A DNA stretch of 21,857 bases from DATKCJ01 sp035513275 (GCA_035513275.1 DATKCJ010000420.1:1-21857), one strand, 5' to 3'. Positions 1 through 7,394 are shown, counted from the stretch's first letter. Numbers and translations are program-made. The notes: generated by a model not told the origin, from the sequence alone.

Positions 1-1
1 T

Positions 2-208
2 GCGGGGCTGCTGGTCGAAGGCGCCTGGCTTTGGGAACCCGCACTCACGGTCGCGGTCGTTGACACAGTCGGCGCCGGGGATGCGTTTCTCGCTCGTCTG
101 CTCTCTGAATTGCTCGCCGCCAACAAGGCTCCGGCCGAGGCTCTCGCGAGCGCCTGTCGTCACGGCGAATGGGTGGCATCCCAATCCGGGGCCACTCCCG
201 CCTACTGA
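2..208 (+). CDS. PfkB-family carbohydrate kinase, C-terminal fragment
   Basis: This is the last 68 codons of a gene that begins before the window. The reading frame contains DTVGAGDAFLARLL, the second signature of the PfkB/ribokinase family. The Asp of GAGD is the catalytic base that activates the sugar hydroxyl, and the neighbouring glycines form the anion hole for the ATP phosphates. The tail that follows (helical, ending SQSGATPAY) is typical of fructokinase-like members, in which an A(S/T)..GA motif lies near the ATP pocket. The substrate is probably fructose or another hexose, but the sugar-binding half is outside the window, so specificity cannot be read. The mscS-like gene starts 51 bp downstream on the same strand and may be co-transcribed. 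Confidence 0.85.
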   Translation, partial: AGLLVEGAWLWEPALTVAVVDTVGAGDAFLARLLSELLAANKAPAEALASACRHGEWVASQSGATPAY

Positions 209-259
209 AAGACGCCCGGCTGAACTCGGCCGGCGCAAAAGATAAGGAACCCATAACCT

Positions 260-955
260 ATGAACCTTGACCAATTTTGGAACGCGATCGCCTCGCAACT
301 CCCCGGCTTGCTCGCCGCACTGCCGGTGGCAGCCGTCGTTATTCTCGGCGGATTGCTTGCGAACGTGATCATCGGCCGCGCACTTCTCCTTCTCGCCGCG
401 CGCACGAGCCTCACGCCCGCCGATGTCGCGCCCGCGCGCAATGTGTTGCGCTGGCTCGTGCGAATTATCACGGCGATCATCGTGCTCGGCGTGTTCGGCT
501 TCGAACTCGGAGGCCTGTGGGCGATGATCTCCACCGTGCTCGCCATGATCGCGATCGGATTCGTCGCCGTATGGAGCATGCTCAGCAATACCTCGGCCAC
601 GGTGCTGCTTGTGCTCATGCGCCCGTTTCGCGTTGGAGACGACATCGAGCTGCCCTCCGAAAACGTGCGCGGTCGCGTCATCGACCTGAACTTCTTCTTC
701 ACCACGCTGGTCGACCATGAGGGCAGCGAATTGCGCGTGCCCAACAACATCTTCTTCCAAAAAGTCGTCAGGCGCACGGCGGGCACCTCGGCGATCACAC
801 TCGCCGCCCAGCTCAACAGCCCCACGCCTGCACAGGTCGGACTGCCGCCGCCACCGCCGCCGAAAAACAGCGAATCGCGCAAGCCCGTGTCCGCGAGCGA
901 GGACTTCGCCGCGAAGTCGATCCCCGACCCGGCGACGCTGCAGCCGAAGAAGTAG
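260..955 (+). CDS. small MscS-family mechanosensitive channel
   Basis: The product is 231 residues. It has hydrophobic segments at about 17-46, 64-82 and 86-120, the last being the pore-lining helix equivalent to MscS TM3. The beta-domain signature follows: RPFRVGDDIEL (121-131), then DHEGSELRVPNNIFF (152-166). This layout is that of the small-conductance mechanosensitive channel family, which opens at the inner membrane to release solutes on osmotic downshock. It is shorter than E. coli MscS (286 residues): the C-terminal alpha/beta cage domain is missing and is replaced by a low-complexity tail with six prolines (196-201). The ATG at 260 has a weak AAGGAA about 11 nt upstream. A hairpin at 1036-1066 lies downstream, facing the convergent creD. 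Confidence 0.87.
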   Translation: MNLDQFWNAIASQLPGLLAALPVAAVVILGGLLANVIIGRALLLLAARTSLTPADVAPARNVLRWLVRIITAIIVLGVFGFELGGLWAMISTVLAMIAIGFVAVWSMLSNTSATVLLVLMRPFRVGDDIELPSENVRGRVIDLNFFFTTLVDHEGSELRVPNNIFFQKVVRRTAGTSAITLAAQLNSPTPAQVGLPPPPPPKNSESRKPVSASEDFAAKSIPDPATLQPKK

Positions 956-977
956 GTGCCGGGCGGCGATGCGGCAA

Positions 978-1025
978 GTAGCGCAGGTCTCCGACCTGCG
1001 ACGGCGGGTCGAAGACCCGCCCTAC
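978..1025. repeat. 48-bp two-hairpin GTAG/CTAC palindromic element, copy 1
   Basis: The layout is a 5-nt GTAG end, GCAGGTC-TCC-GACCTGC (7-bp stem, 3-nt loop), a 4-nt spacer, GCGGGTC-GAA-GACCCGC (second 7-bp stem) and a CTAC end. A second copy of identical length lies at 2634-2681. The two differ at 8 of 48 positions, all in loops, spacer or flanking bases; all 28 stem bases are the same. It resembles a REP/MITE-like non-autonomous element. Confidence 0.85.
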
Positions 1026-1035
1026 CCGCCCGACA

Positions 1036-1066
1036 GCCGGCGGCACTTTTTCAGAGTGCCGCCGGC
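1036..1066. terminator. perfect 12-bp hairpin between convergent mscS-like gene and creD
   Basis: GCCGGCGGCACT at 1036-1047 pairs perfectly with AGTGCCGCCGGC at 1055-1066 across a 7-nt loop (TTTTCAG). It sits in the 128-bp gap between two convergent stop codons, 18 bp from the creD stop, where a bidirectional terminator is expected. There is no long T-run after either arm, so termination is inferred from position and stem strength. Confidence 0.6.
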
Positions 1067-1083
1067 GCGAACCTCTCACCCGC

Positions 1084-2571
1084 TCACTTCGCGCCGTCCG
1101 CGACCGGTTTCATTTCAAGTGAATACCAGTCGATCCGGCGCGTGAAGAACATGACGATCGCGAGTGCGATAAAGAGTGCGGCTGTGCCCGCGAGCAATGC
1201 GTAGTCCTGCGACTTGAGCACGAAGTAGAGGTAGCCGTAGGTCGCCGCGAGGCCGCCGGCGATCACGGAGGTCCGCCGGCCGCTCTTGAGGACGCTCAGC
1301 GAGTAAAATGAGACGAGCGCGGTGCACGCGCCCGCAGCGAGTGCGTAGGCCGCGCCCGTCGGAAGGAACTCCGACAGCGCGAGGAAACCGAGGAAGAAGA
1401 GACAGAGCGCCGCGCCGACCATCGCGTATTGCAGCGGATGAATCCGGAGCGGCGCCGAGACCTCGAACAGGAAGAACACAGCGAACACCAGGACGAAGAA
1501 CAGCACGCCGTATTTCTGCGCGCGCTCGGCAAGGCGGTAACCGTCGACGGGCTGCGCGAAGTCGACGCCGGATGCCGATGCGGTGATCGCCGTCATCGCT
1601 TCCGTCAAAGCCGTCTGCTTGCTTGTCCAGCTCTGGCTGAACGCACGGCTGAAGTGCGTCGAGTGCCACTCGGCGTCGAATCCGCCTGCGTTGATCTCCC
1701 TGCTCGCCGGCAGGGAGGCACCGACAAACGACGGGTTTGCCCACGGCGACGTGAGTCGCACCGCGGTTGCCTTCCCAATGGGAGCCACCTCGAATCTGCC
1801 GCAACCCTGCAGGGACGTTTCAAACTCAAAGCCGAGCCGCTTCCCATTAGCGGCGCCCGCGACTTTCGCCGCGAGGGAAAGGCCTTCCCGGCTCTGCGGC
1901 GCGGTGTCGAATTTGAAGCCTCGCCGCAAGTCAGGTGCGTCTTGAGCGACGTTCGCGCTTGGATTCGGCGTTTCGCGCGGCGCGCCTCCCGCGTTTTCGA
2001 AACCCGCAGCCTCTGCGTCGTCCACCCTGATTGCCGACACAGACCGAACACCTTTCGGATCGGACACACCGAACATCACTCGCGCGTCTTCCCAATGGAT
2101 TGACTCAGCAGTGATGCCCGCAGCCGCAAAGTCCGGGACGAAGTGCCCTTTCAAATTGAGCGTGGCCCCGTAGACGACTGCCTCATGGATGCCGCGATAA
2201 CGAACCTCCGGCGTGATCGAGCCACGCACATCAAGTTCCTCCGGAAGGAAGAATGCTGTGCCCGTGATGTTCGCGGCCTCGTCGACTTGCACGGCGTTAC
2301 CGTTCACGATCTTCGTGCGCGTCACATGGCCGCGGTATGTGTAGGGCACGGCGAGGATTGGTCCTGTGACAGTCTGCCGGCCGCCCCAGACGGTTGCGAT
2401 CTGCGACACCGCTTCCTCGCGATACTGTTTCCGCTCCCGCAGGACGCCGTCCGTCATCGCGAGCGGCACGTGCAGCAGAAGGATGAGCACGCACATCCCC
2501 GCGATCTTGCCGAGGAGTGCGAAACGGCGCGCCTTTTGCGAAGTAATGACGGGCGGCTGACTGGAATCCAT
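1084..2571 (-). CDS. creD: CreD-family inner membrane protein
   Basis: The product is 495 residues, close to the usual CreD length of about 450. One N-terminal membrane helix (about 17-39) is followed by a large extracytoplasmic region (40-345) with the family-typical stretch ending TVTGPILAVPYTYRG, then a block of closely spaced membrane helices (about 350-485). CreD is the effector membrane protein of the CreBC regulon. It is linked to envelope integrity, colicin E2 tolerance and beta-lactam responses in proteobacteria, but its biochemical activity is unknown. The gene follows creB and creC on the same strand, 93 bp after the creC stop, and that gap contains a palindromic repeat. Another copy of the repeat lies beyond its 3' end. 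No Shine-Dalgarno sequence is visible before the ATG at 2571. Confidence 0.92.
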   Translation of the reverse strand: MDSSQPPVITSQKARRFALLGKIAGMCVLILLLHVPLAMTDGVLRERKQYREEAVSQIATVWGGRQTVTGPILAVPYTYRGHVTRTKIVNGNAVQVDEAANITGTAFFLPEELDVRGSITPEVRYRGIHEAVVYGATLNLKGHFVPDFAAAGITAESIHWEDARVMFGVSDPKGVRSVSAIRVDDAEAAGFENAGGAPRETPNPSANVAQDAPDLRRGFKFDTAPQSREGLSLAAKVAGAANGKRLGFEFETSLQGCGRFEVAPIGKATAVRLTSPWANPSFVGASLPASREINAGGFDAEWHSTHFSRAFSQSWTSKQTALTEAMTAITASASGVDFAQPVDGYRLAERAQKYGVLFFVLVFAVFFLFEVSAPLRIHPLQYAMVGAALCLFFLGFLALSEFLPTGAAYALAAGACTALVSFYSLSVLKSGRRTSVIAGGLAATYGYLYFVLKSQDYALLAGTAALFIALAIVMFFTRRIDWYSLEMKPVADGAK

Positions 2572-2633
2572 GTGCGCAGTCTGCCAGCCTTGTGTGAAGC
2601 CAGTATGAACGGCGTGTGAATTCGTGTGGCAAA

Positions 2634-2681
2634 GTAGGGCAGGTCTTTGACCTGCCGCAGCGGGTCAAAGACCCGCGCTAC
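2634..2681. repeat. 48-bp two-hairpin GTAG/CTAC palindromic element, copy 2
   Basis: The structure matches the copy at 978-1025: GTAGG, GCAGGTC-TTT-GACCTGC, CGCA, GCGGGTC-AAA-GACCCGC, GCTAC. Here it overlaps the 3' end of creC: the creC stop codon (complement of 2665-2667) is formed by the loop and stem edge of the second hairpin. It therefore lies between creC and creD within the transcript and could affect expression or mRNA stability between them. Confidence 0.85.
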
Positions 2682-4017
2682 CCGGCAACCAAAGCACCGC
2701 ACGCGCGCCGCCGCCTTCGCGGTTCTCGAGCGAAACATCGCCGCCGTGCAGGTGTGCGATCTCGCGCACGAGCGCGAGCCCGAGCCCGGTGCTCTTGCGG
2801 GTCGTCCCAGGCCGGGCCAGCGAGTAGAACCGCTCGAACACTCGCGGCAGCGCGTAATCGGGCACGCCGGGTCCGCGGTCGTCGATCGCAAACACCACGC
2901 GACCACCTTCCGCACTCAGGACAAACTCCACCGCTGATCCCGCCGGCGAGAAATCGAGCGCGTTCTGCAGAAGGTTCACGAGAGCCTCGCGCAGGAGAAC
3001 GCGTTCCCCGCGGATCGCCGCGGGCTGTCCGCGTTGCTCGAGCGACACGCGCGCCGCGTCGAACGCTGGATTCATCAACACGACCGCCTCCGCCGCGAGC
3101 GAAGCGGCGTCGATCGGCTCGGCCCGCTCAAGCGACTTGCGCGCCTCGAGCGACGAGAGCTCGAGCAACCGCTCCACGCATTTCTCGATCCGCGCCGATT
3201 CGCCCCGGATGTTCTCGAGGAAGCGAGTCCGCTGCTCCGCCGGCATCTCCTCGCCAAGCAGCTCCGCCGCGCCGCGGATCGCCGCGAGCGGCGCCTTCAC
3301 CTCGTGCGCGAGCGCCTGCGTGTAGCGCTCGACCCGCTGTCGTCCCTCGACCGCCTCGCGCATCTCGTCGAAAGCCTGCGCGAGTTCCGCGATCTCCAGC
3401 GCTCGCGATCGCGGTGCCGCGCCCGTGCGGCCATCGCGGACAGAGCGCACGTGCGAGGTAAGATGCTCGAGCGAGCGCGTGAGCCGCGTGGCGATCCACC
3501 AGCCCGCGATCAGCATGACACCGGACACGAGCACCGCGATTGCCGCGAGCTTCTTGCGTTCGGACCAGATGACCGCGTTCACGCTGCGGAACGAACGCGA
3601 GAACACGATCCGTGTGTCTCCCGCGTCGGCCAGTCGCGTGTGCGCGACCACGGACACCTCAAGCGCAGCGACCGGAACTCCGCGGTCGAGGATTCGGTTG
3701 CCGACCGACTTCGCCAAACCGTAGTCGGCCTCCTCGGGATCCGACGGGCTTTCGGCATTCGAGTCGAATGCCACCGTGCCGTCAGGCAGAACGAGCCGAG
3801 CGCGGAAATGCATCGGCCTCGAGAGCACCGCGACCGCGTCCGCCACCGTCCGCCTTTCGAGCGCGGCGGCCACGGCGTTGACCGATTCCTGCAGGTTGAG
3901 TCGCACCGCTGTGACGTAGCGCGGCCGCACCTCCGCGAGCACGTAATACATCAGCACGCTGAGCCCGATCGCCGACGCGACGACGTAGACGACAAAAATC
4001 GCGGTGCGGATCCTCAC
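2665..4017 (-). CDS. creC: sensor histidine kinase of the CreBC two-component system
   Basis: The product is 450 residues. The N-terminal membrane helix spans about 5-27. An extracytoplasmic sensor region follows (28-155, with the PAS-like/CreC-like stretch RARLVLPDGTVAFDSNAES). The second membrane helix is 157-177, followed by a HAMP linker. The phosphoacceptor is His238 in ALAHEVKAPLAAIRG. The ATPase domain has an N box (LLQNALDFSP, Asn352), G1 (DDRGPGVP, 379-386), an F box (FERFYSL) and G2 (STGLGLALV). The protein should autophosphorylate His238 and pass phosphate to CreB. The start is GTG at 4017, overlapping the creB stop by 4 bp, which implies translational coupling. The last residues (GSAGL) and the stop are encoded by a palindromic repeat, so the ancestral C-terminus may have differed. 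Confidence 0.93.
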   Translation of the reverse strand: MRIRTAIFVVYVVASAIGLSVLMYYVLAEVRPRYVTAVRLNLQESVNAVAAALERRTVADAVAVLSRPMHFRARLVLPDGTVAFDSNAESPSDPEEADYGLAKSVGNRILDRGVPVAALEVSVVAHTRLADAGDTRIVFSRSFRSVNAVIWSERKKLAAIAVLVSGVMLIAGWWIATRLTRSLEHLTSHVRSVRDGRTGAAPRSRALEIAELAQAFDEMREAVEGRQRVERYTQALAHEVKAPLAAIRGAAELLGEEMPAEQRTRFLENIRGESARIEKCVERLLELSSLEARKSLERAEPIDAASLAAEAVVLMNPAFDAARVSLEQRGQPAAIRGERVLLREALVNLLQNALDFSPAGSAVEFVLSAEGGRVVFAIDDRGPGVPDYALPRVFERFYSLARPGTTRKSTGLGLALVREIAHLHGGDVSLENREGGGARAVLWLPGSAGL

Positions 4018-4700
4018 GACTCCTTGAACGAGTAGCCGAGCCCGCGGTGCGTGATGATGGGATCCTCGTCGGGCGCCGCCTCGCGAAGTTTCGCACGTAA
4101 CTGCTTCACGTGCGCGTCGACAGTGCGGTCAAGTGCTGCGCCGGGATCGTCCCACGCGAGTTCCATCAACTGGTCGCGGCTGAATACGCGACCCGGCGAA
4201 GCCACGAGAGCGGCGAGAAGGCGGTATTCGTTGCGCGTGAGATCGAGTGCGCGGCCCCTGTAGGAGATCCGGCAGCGCTCGGCGTCGTGGTGCCAGTCTG
4301 CAGTCGGTGCGACCGCGACAGGATCGGGGTTGCTGCGTCGAAGCACTGCGCGGACGCGCGCAGTCAGTTCGCGCGGGCTGAACGGCTTGGCGACATAGTC
4401 GTCGGCGCCGAGTTCGAGCCCGACGATCCGGTCGACCTCAGCGCTGCGCGCGGTGAGGAATATCACCGGAACGCGGCCGCGCCGCTGAATCTCGCGGCAG
4501 AAGTCGAATCCGTTTCCGTCGGGCAGGCCGACGTCGAGCACGACGAGCGCGACCGTGCGGCTCGCGAGCACCTCGAGTGCCTCGCGGCCGGTTGTTTTCC
4601 AAACCGGCTCGTAGCCCTCCGTCTGGAGCGCGTAGACGATCGTCTCGGCGATCGGCGCCTCGTCCTCGACGACGAGAATGGTCTGGGGCACGGACGGCAT
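4014..4700 (-). CDS. creB: OmpR/PhoB-type response regulator CreB
   Basis: The product is 228 residues. The receiver domain (about 6-120) has the acidic pair Glu12-Asp13, phosphoacceptor Asp56 in VVLDVGLPDGNG, the switch Thr83 (FLTAR) and Lys105 (VAKPFSPRE). The winged-helix DNA-binding domain (about 135-228) carries LTRNEYRLLAALVASPGRVF and the wing sequence ITHRGLGYSF. The architecture and adjacency to a CreC-like kinase and CreD identify the CreB role, controlling its own operon and creD. The ATG at 4700 is chosen because MPSVPQTILVVEDE is the usual receiver start; upstream in-frame codons give an unlikely basic extension. The promoter must lie in 4701-4856, shared divergently with the toxin-antitoxin pair. 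No Shine-Dalgarno is evident. Confidence 0.93.
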   Translation of the reverse strand: MPSVPQTILVVEDEAPIAETIVYALQTEGYEPVWKTTGREALEVLASRTVALVVLDVGLPDGNGFDFCREIQRRGRVPVIFLTARSAEVDRIVGLELGADDYVAKPFSPRELTARVRAVLRRSNPDPVAVAPTADWHHDAERCRISYRGRALDLTRNEYRLLAALVASPGRVFSRDQLMELAWDDPGAALDRTVDAHVKQLRAKLREAAPDEDPIITHRGLGYSFKES

Positions 4701-4836
4701 TGAATGGCGTTGTGGCCCTGCAGCGATGCGAAGACAAGGCCGGGCGTTTTTGAACTGGTCTCGCATCGTTGCTCGCCTCCAACGAGTTCTTCGTCACGCG
4801 CCCGGGATTCAGGACTCAACCTTGACCGGGACCCGG

Positions 4837-4856
4837 GGTATTACCATGGTAACACC
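4837..4856. promoter_or_regulatory. palindromic operator for the toxin-antitoxin operon
   Basis: GGTATTACCATGGTAACACC is a 20-bp inverted repeat with a perfect core TTACCATGGTAA and only one mismatched base pair. It ends at the base before the antitoxin ATG. Ribbon-helix-helix antitoxins usually bind such palindromes to repress their own operon, so autoregulation is likely. A TTGACC hexamer at 4822-4827 could be a -35 element, but no well-spaced -10 hexamer is clear. Confidence 0.65.
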
Positions 4857-5093
4857 ATGCCCACGCTAACGCTCAAGGTCTCAAAGGAGCTCAAAGCCCG
4901 CATTGCGCGCACTGCCCGCAAGCGGAAGATCTCCGTGTCCGAGCTTGTTCGCGCTTCCGTCGAGAAAGAACTGCCGGAGGAAGGCAAGGGATGGCTGCTT
5001 GGGCGACTCAAGAATGTATCGCTTGGGCCGTCGACCTACGATCCCGGCAAGCCCGCGTTCGATGAGGATGAGTGGGACGCCTCCGCGAGGTGA
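4857..5093 (+). CDS. ribbon-helix-helix antitoxin (CopG/VapB-like)
   Basis: The product is 78 residues. A beta strand (TLTLKVS, 3-9) is followed by two amphipathic helices (KELKARIARTARKRK and SVSELVRASVEKEL), which is the CopG/Arc/MetJ DNA-binding fold. The C-terminal tail (about 42-78), rich in Gly, Pro, Asp and Glu, is the part that typically wraps the toxin active site. It is followed by a PIN-domain gene whose start overlaps its stop by 4 bp (GTGA), the standard antitoxin-toxin order. The start is set by the ATG directly after the palindrome at 4837-4856. No Shine-Dalgarno fits in front of it, so the mRNA may be leaderless or nearly so. Confidence 0.85.
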   Translation: MPTLTLKVSKELKARIARTARKRKISVSELVRASVEKELPEEGKGWLLGRLKNVSLGPSTYDPGKPAFDEDEWDASAR

Positions 5094-5482
5094 AACTTCT
5101 GCTCGATACCCACGTGGTGGATTGGGCCCAGAGCGATCCTTCGCGCCTGTCGGAAAAAGTGCGCGATCTGATCGGAGGCTCGAAGCCGGGCGATCTCGCG
5201 GTCTCCGATGCCTCGCTCACCGAACTCGCCCAGCATCTCAAATCCGGTAGAATTCGGACAACCGATTCGCCCGAAGTTTGGCTGAACGCCGCGATCGAGG
5301 GCTTCGTTGTCTTGCCCGCGACGATCGAGATCGCGCTTCTCTCCGCATTTCTGGAATGGGAACATCGCGATCCGTGTGACAGGCAGATCGTAGCGACCGC
5401 CGTGCGACACAACCTGACCTTGCTTACGATCGACGAGAGGATCCGAGGCTTGCGCACTCCAGGATTGAAGGCGGTCTGGTAG
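5090..5482 (+). CDS. PIN-domain toxin, VapC-like ribonuclease
   Basis: The product is 130 residues starting MKLLLDTHVVDWA, the usual opening of VapC-type PIN domains. The acidic metal-binding residues are all visible: Asp6 (LLDTH), Glu45 (DASLTELA), Asp94/Asp97 in RDPCDRQIVATA and Asp115 in LLTIDERI. PIN toxins are Mg2+/Mn2+-dependent endoribonucleases, often cutting tRNA or rRNA; the target here is unknown. The GTG at 5090 is preferred over an in-frame GTG at 5072 because it gives the canonical N-terminus and the 4-bp overlap with the antitoxin stop. The gene is convergent with the SDR gene, whose stop lies 20 bp away. Nothing suggests inactivation. Confidence 0.88.
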   Translation: MKLLLDTHVVDWAQSDPSRLSEKVRDLIGGSKPGDLAVSDASLTELAQHLKSGRIRTTDSPEVWLNAAIEGFVVLPATIEIALLSAFLEWEHRDPCDRQIVATAVRHNLTLLTIDERIRGLRTPGLKAVW

Positions 5483-5502
5483 CCTACGCGCCCCCCCGGA
5501 CC

Positions 5503-6240
5503 TCAAAAATCCCCCAACTGCGGCCTTAGCACGATCTCTTCGACAACGGTGCGGCGAGTCATCAGGTAAACCTCGAGAAATGCGCGCGCGATGTCGGTGT
5601 CGGGCATGAAACGCGAAACGGGCGACTCCGACTCGCCCCACGACGGCGACCACGTTGCGCCGGGCATGACGCACGTCACGCGCACGCCCTTGCCCTTCAA
5701 TTCCTCGCGCATAACGCGCGAGATACCGAGCACGCCAAACTTCGACGCGCAGTAGCCCGTGCCACCCTCGAGGCCCACGAAGCTCGCGATCGAGCCCATG
5801 TTGAAGACATCGCCGCGACCGCGCTCGACCATCCCAGGCACGAACGCCTTCGAGACCAAGAAAACACTGCGCAGGTTCGCCGCGATCTGGTTGTCGAATT
5901 CCTCGACCGAGTAATCGAGGAACGACTTCCCGAGATACTGGCCGGCGTTGTTGATGACGACGTCGACGCGCTTGAACTTCTTCATCACGGCCGCGGCGAT
6001 GGCGGCGACCTGGTCTGCATCGCCCACGTCGCACGGGAACACCTCGGCACGCACACCGGACTTGCGGCAGGATGCGGCGACACGCTCGAGGTTGCGCGCG
6101 TTGCGCGCGACAAGCGCAAGCGGACCGATCCGCGCCTTCGCAAATGCGCGGGCGATCGCCGCACCAATCCCTTGCGAGGCGCCGGTGATCAGGACCACAG
6201 GGGATTTTCGATTTTGGATTTTCAATTTTCGATCGAGCAT
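5503..6240 (-). CDS. short-chain dehydrogenase/reductase, candidate sepiapterin-reductase-like
   Basis: The product is 245 residues with the classical SDR fold: NADP(H)-binding TGASQGIG (19-26), Arg47 in LVARN favouring NADPH, NNAG (97-100), and catalytic Ser150, Tyr163 and Lys167 (YCASK). The C-terminal VEEIVLRPQLGDF is common among small SDR reductases. Sequence alone does not set the substrate. Because the PTPS and FolE2 genes lie upstream on the same strand, reduction of 6-pyruvoyl-tetrahydropterin (sepiapterin reductase role) is the best guess; a general ketoacyl or sugar reductase is the alternative. The first 13 codons (MLDRKLKIQNRKS) come from an AT-rich dispersed repeat. A GTG at 6198, giving MVLITGASQGIG, may be the true start. 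Neither start has a Shine-Dalgarno. Confidence 0.8.
   Translation of the reverse strand: MLDRKLKIQNRKSPVVLITGASQGIGAAIARAFAKARIGPLALVARNARNLERVAASCRKSGVRAEVFPCDVGDADQVAAIAAAVMKKFKRVDVVINNAGQYLGKSFLDYSVEEFDNQIAANLRSVFLVSKAFVPGMVERGRGDVFNMGSIASFVGLEGGTGYCASKFGVLGISRVMREELKGKGVRVTCVMPGATWSPSWGESESPVSRFMPDTDIARAFLEVYLMTRRTVVEEIVLRPQLGDF
6203..6233. repeat. AT-rich dispersed word repeat (GATTTTCGATTTTGG type)
   Basis: A 31-nt run of GATTTTCGATTTTGG-like words, strikingly AT-rich compared with the surrounding GC-rich DNA. A related run lies at 7395-7420 between folE2 and the PTPS gene. Read on the minus strand it supplies the KIQNRKS codons at the front of the SDR gene. Confidence 0.75.
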
Positions 6241-6273
6241 CGCGAGTTTGCGCCGGCTTCCGCCGTAGTCTCC

Positions 6274-6331
6274 TTCCGTGTTTTCCGTGTCTTCCGTGGG
6301 CAACTCTTTCGTGTGTTTCGTGTATTTCGTG
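6274..6331. repeat. two short tandem arrays with 9-bp period
   Basis: TTCCGTG occurs at 6274, 6283 and 6292, and TTTCGTG at 6307, 6316 and 6325, each with exact 9-bp spacing. Together they fill most of the gap between folE2 and the SDR gene. They would read TEDTENTEG and KYTKHTKE on the minus strand, a well-known low-complexity pattern in repeat-rich genomes rather than real protein. Confidence 0.8.
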
Positions 6332-6339
6332 GTTCCCAA

Positions 6340-7320
6340 TCAGCAAATGAGCTGCCCGAAGTCCATGAAGTCGGCCTTGAAGCCACCGGGGATGCCCTTG
6401 CAGATGACGCTCACCGCGTCGTGCGAGTGCAGCGACTCGAGGTGCGAGCATGCTATCCTGAAGTCCTTCACGCGCTTCTCGGCCTCGAACTCGCGATAGA
6501 GCAGCCGCGCGGCGTCCTCGACGAACTTGAGGTGCGCGCCGTTGAGTTCGGCGAACGCCTGCTCGTCCTCGCGCTTCACCATCACCTGCGTCTCGGTCGA
6601 AAGCGCGCGCACACAGAGCGCCTGGATATCCTCGATCCAGATTTTCTTTCCCGCCACTTCCTCGACGATCACGCGCGCCTTGCTGCGCTGCGAGTGCGGC
6701 ACCGTGTAGACGCCGCGCACGTCGCGCGCGTGCTCCGAGAGCTCGGCCGAGCATGGGCACGCCGAAGAGTAAACGAAGTCGAAGTGGATGAAGCGCCGGT
6801 ATTCGCCGGTGCTCGTCATCACGCCCTCGAATGAGACCTTGTAGAACTGGTAGCCGTCGAGGCCGCTGCGCAGGCTGCGCTGCGTCATCGGATAGGAGAA
6901 GTCGATCTTCAGCCGCGCGTCCTTGCTCTCCACGTTGCGCAGGTAGGCCTTCAGGATTTTGCCAACCCACTCGCCGGTGAACACCTCGTCCTTGTGATCG
7001 TAAAACGAGCGCACGATCCGGCTCATGTTGATTCCGTTGAGCTCGGCCTCGAGCGAAACGGTGCCAGTGACACTCGCCTCGAGCGTGAGCACGCGGCCAT
7101 CCTTGGTGCGAAATCTTAGCGGCAGCCGGAAGTTGTGAACGCCGACCTGCTGGATGGGAACGTTCGCGCCCCCGATCGAGGTGTGCGCAGCCCGCATCAT
7201 ATCGGGCATGGAGTTGCGGTAAGCCTCCGAGACCTTGAACTTCTTGTCGAAGCCGCGGGCGATCCGCGGCTCTGCTCCATCCGCAGAGCGGTGGAGATAC
7301 ATGGGCTTCTTCTTGCTCAT
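6340..7320 (-). CDS. folE2: GTP cyclohydrolase I, type IB (FolE2)
   Basis: The product is 326 residues, slightly long for FolE2. Family landmarks are LNGINMSRIV (94-103), the metal-binding cysteine motif SSACPCSAELSEHA (185-198), PHSQRSKARV (208-217), TETQVMVKREDEQAFAELN (242-260) and the C-terminal ESLHSHDAVSVI (295-306). FolE2 opens GTP to 7,8-dihydroneopterin triphosphate, the first step to folate, queuosine or biopterin. Unlike FolE it is not strictly zinc-dependent (Mn or Fe can serve). The ATG at 7320 is chosen because MSKKKPMYLHRSADG is a plausible start; the open frame further upstream runs through repeat DNA. The PTPS gene lies 194 bp upstream and the SDR gene about 100 bp downstream on the same strand. 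No Shine-Dalgarno is visible. Confidence 0.93.
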   Translation of the reverse strand: MSKKKPMYLHRSADGAEPRIARGFDKKFKVSEAYRNSMPDMMRAAHTSIGGANVPIQQVGVHNFRLPLRFRTKDGRVLTLEASVTGTVSLEAELNGINMSRIVRSFYDHKDEVFTGEWVGKILKAYLRNVESKDARLKIDFSYPMTQRSLRSGLDGYQFYKVSFEGVMTSTGEYRRFIHFDFVYSSACPCSAELSEHARDVRGVYTVPHSQRSKARVIVEEVAGKKIWIEDIQALCVRALSTETQVMVKREDEQAFAELNGAHLKFVEDAARLLYREFEAEKRVKDFRIACSHLESLHSHDAVSVICKGIPGGFKADFMDFGQLIC

Positions 7321-7394
7321 TTTCGTTTTTTCAAATGCAGCCAGGCGGTTGTGACGATAACCGTAGCCCCGTGAATGCGGGGTTAGCTGGCTCT

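Noticed and set aside
6274..6331. Possible CRISPR array
   Set aside because: The repeat unit is only 7 bp with a 9-bp period; there are no 20-40 bp spacers and no cas genes.
6241..6339. N-terminal extension of the SDR protein beginning MGTTKYTKHTKE
   Set aside because: It is a translation of 9-bp tandem repeats (TEDTENTEG, KYTKHTKE), a known low-complexity artefact, not part of the SDR fold.
5036..6970. A 644-codon open frame on the minus strand over the PIN, SDR and folE2 region
   Set aside because: It is Arg/Gly-rich, has no recognisable domain and overlaps three genes with clear motifs in other frames; GC-rich DNA commonly gives such frames.
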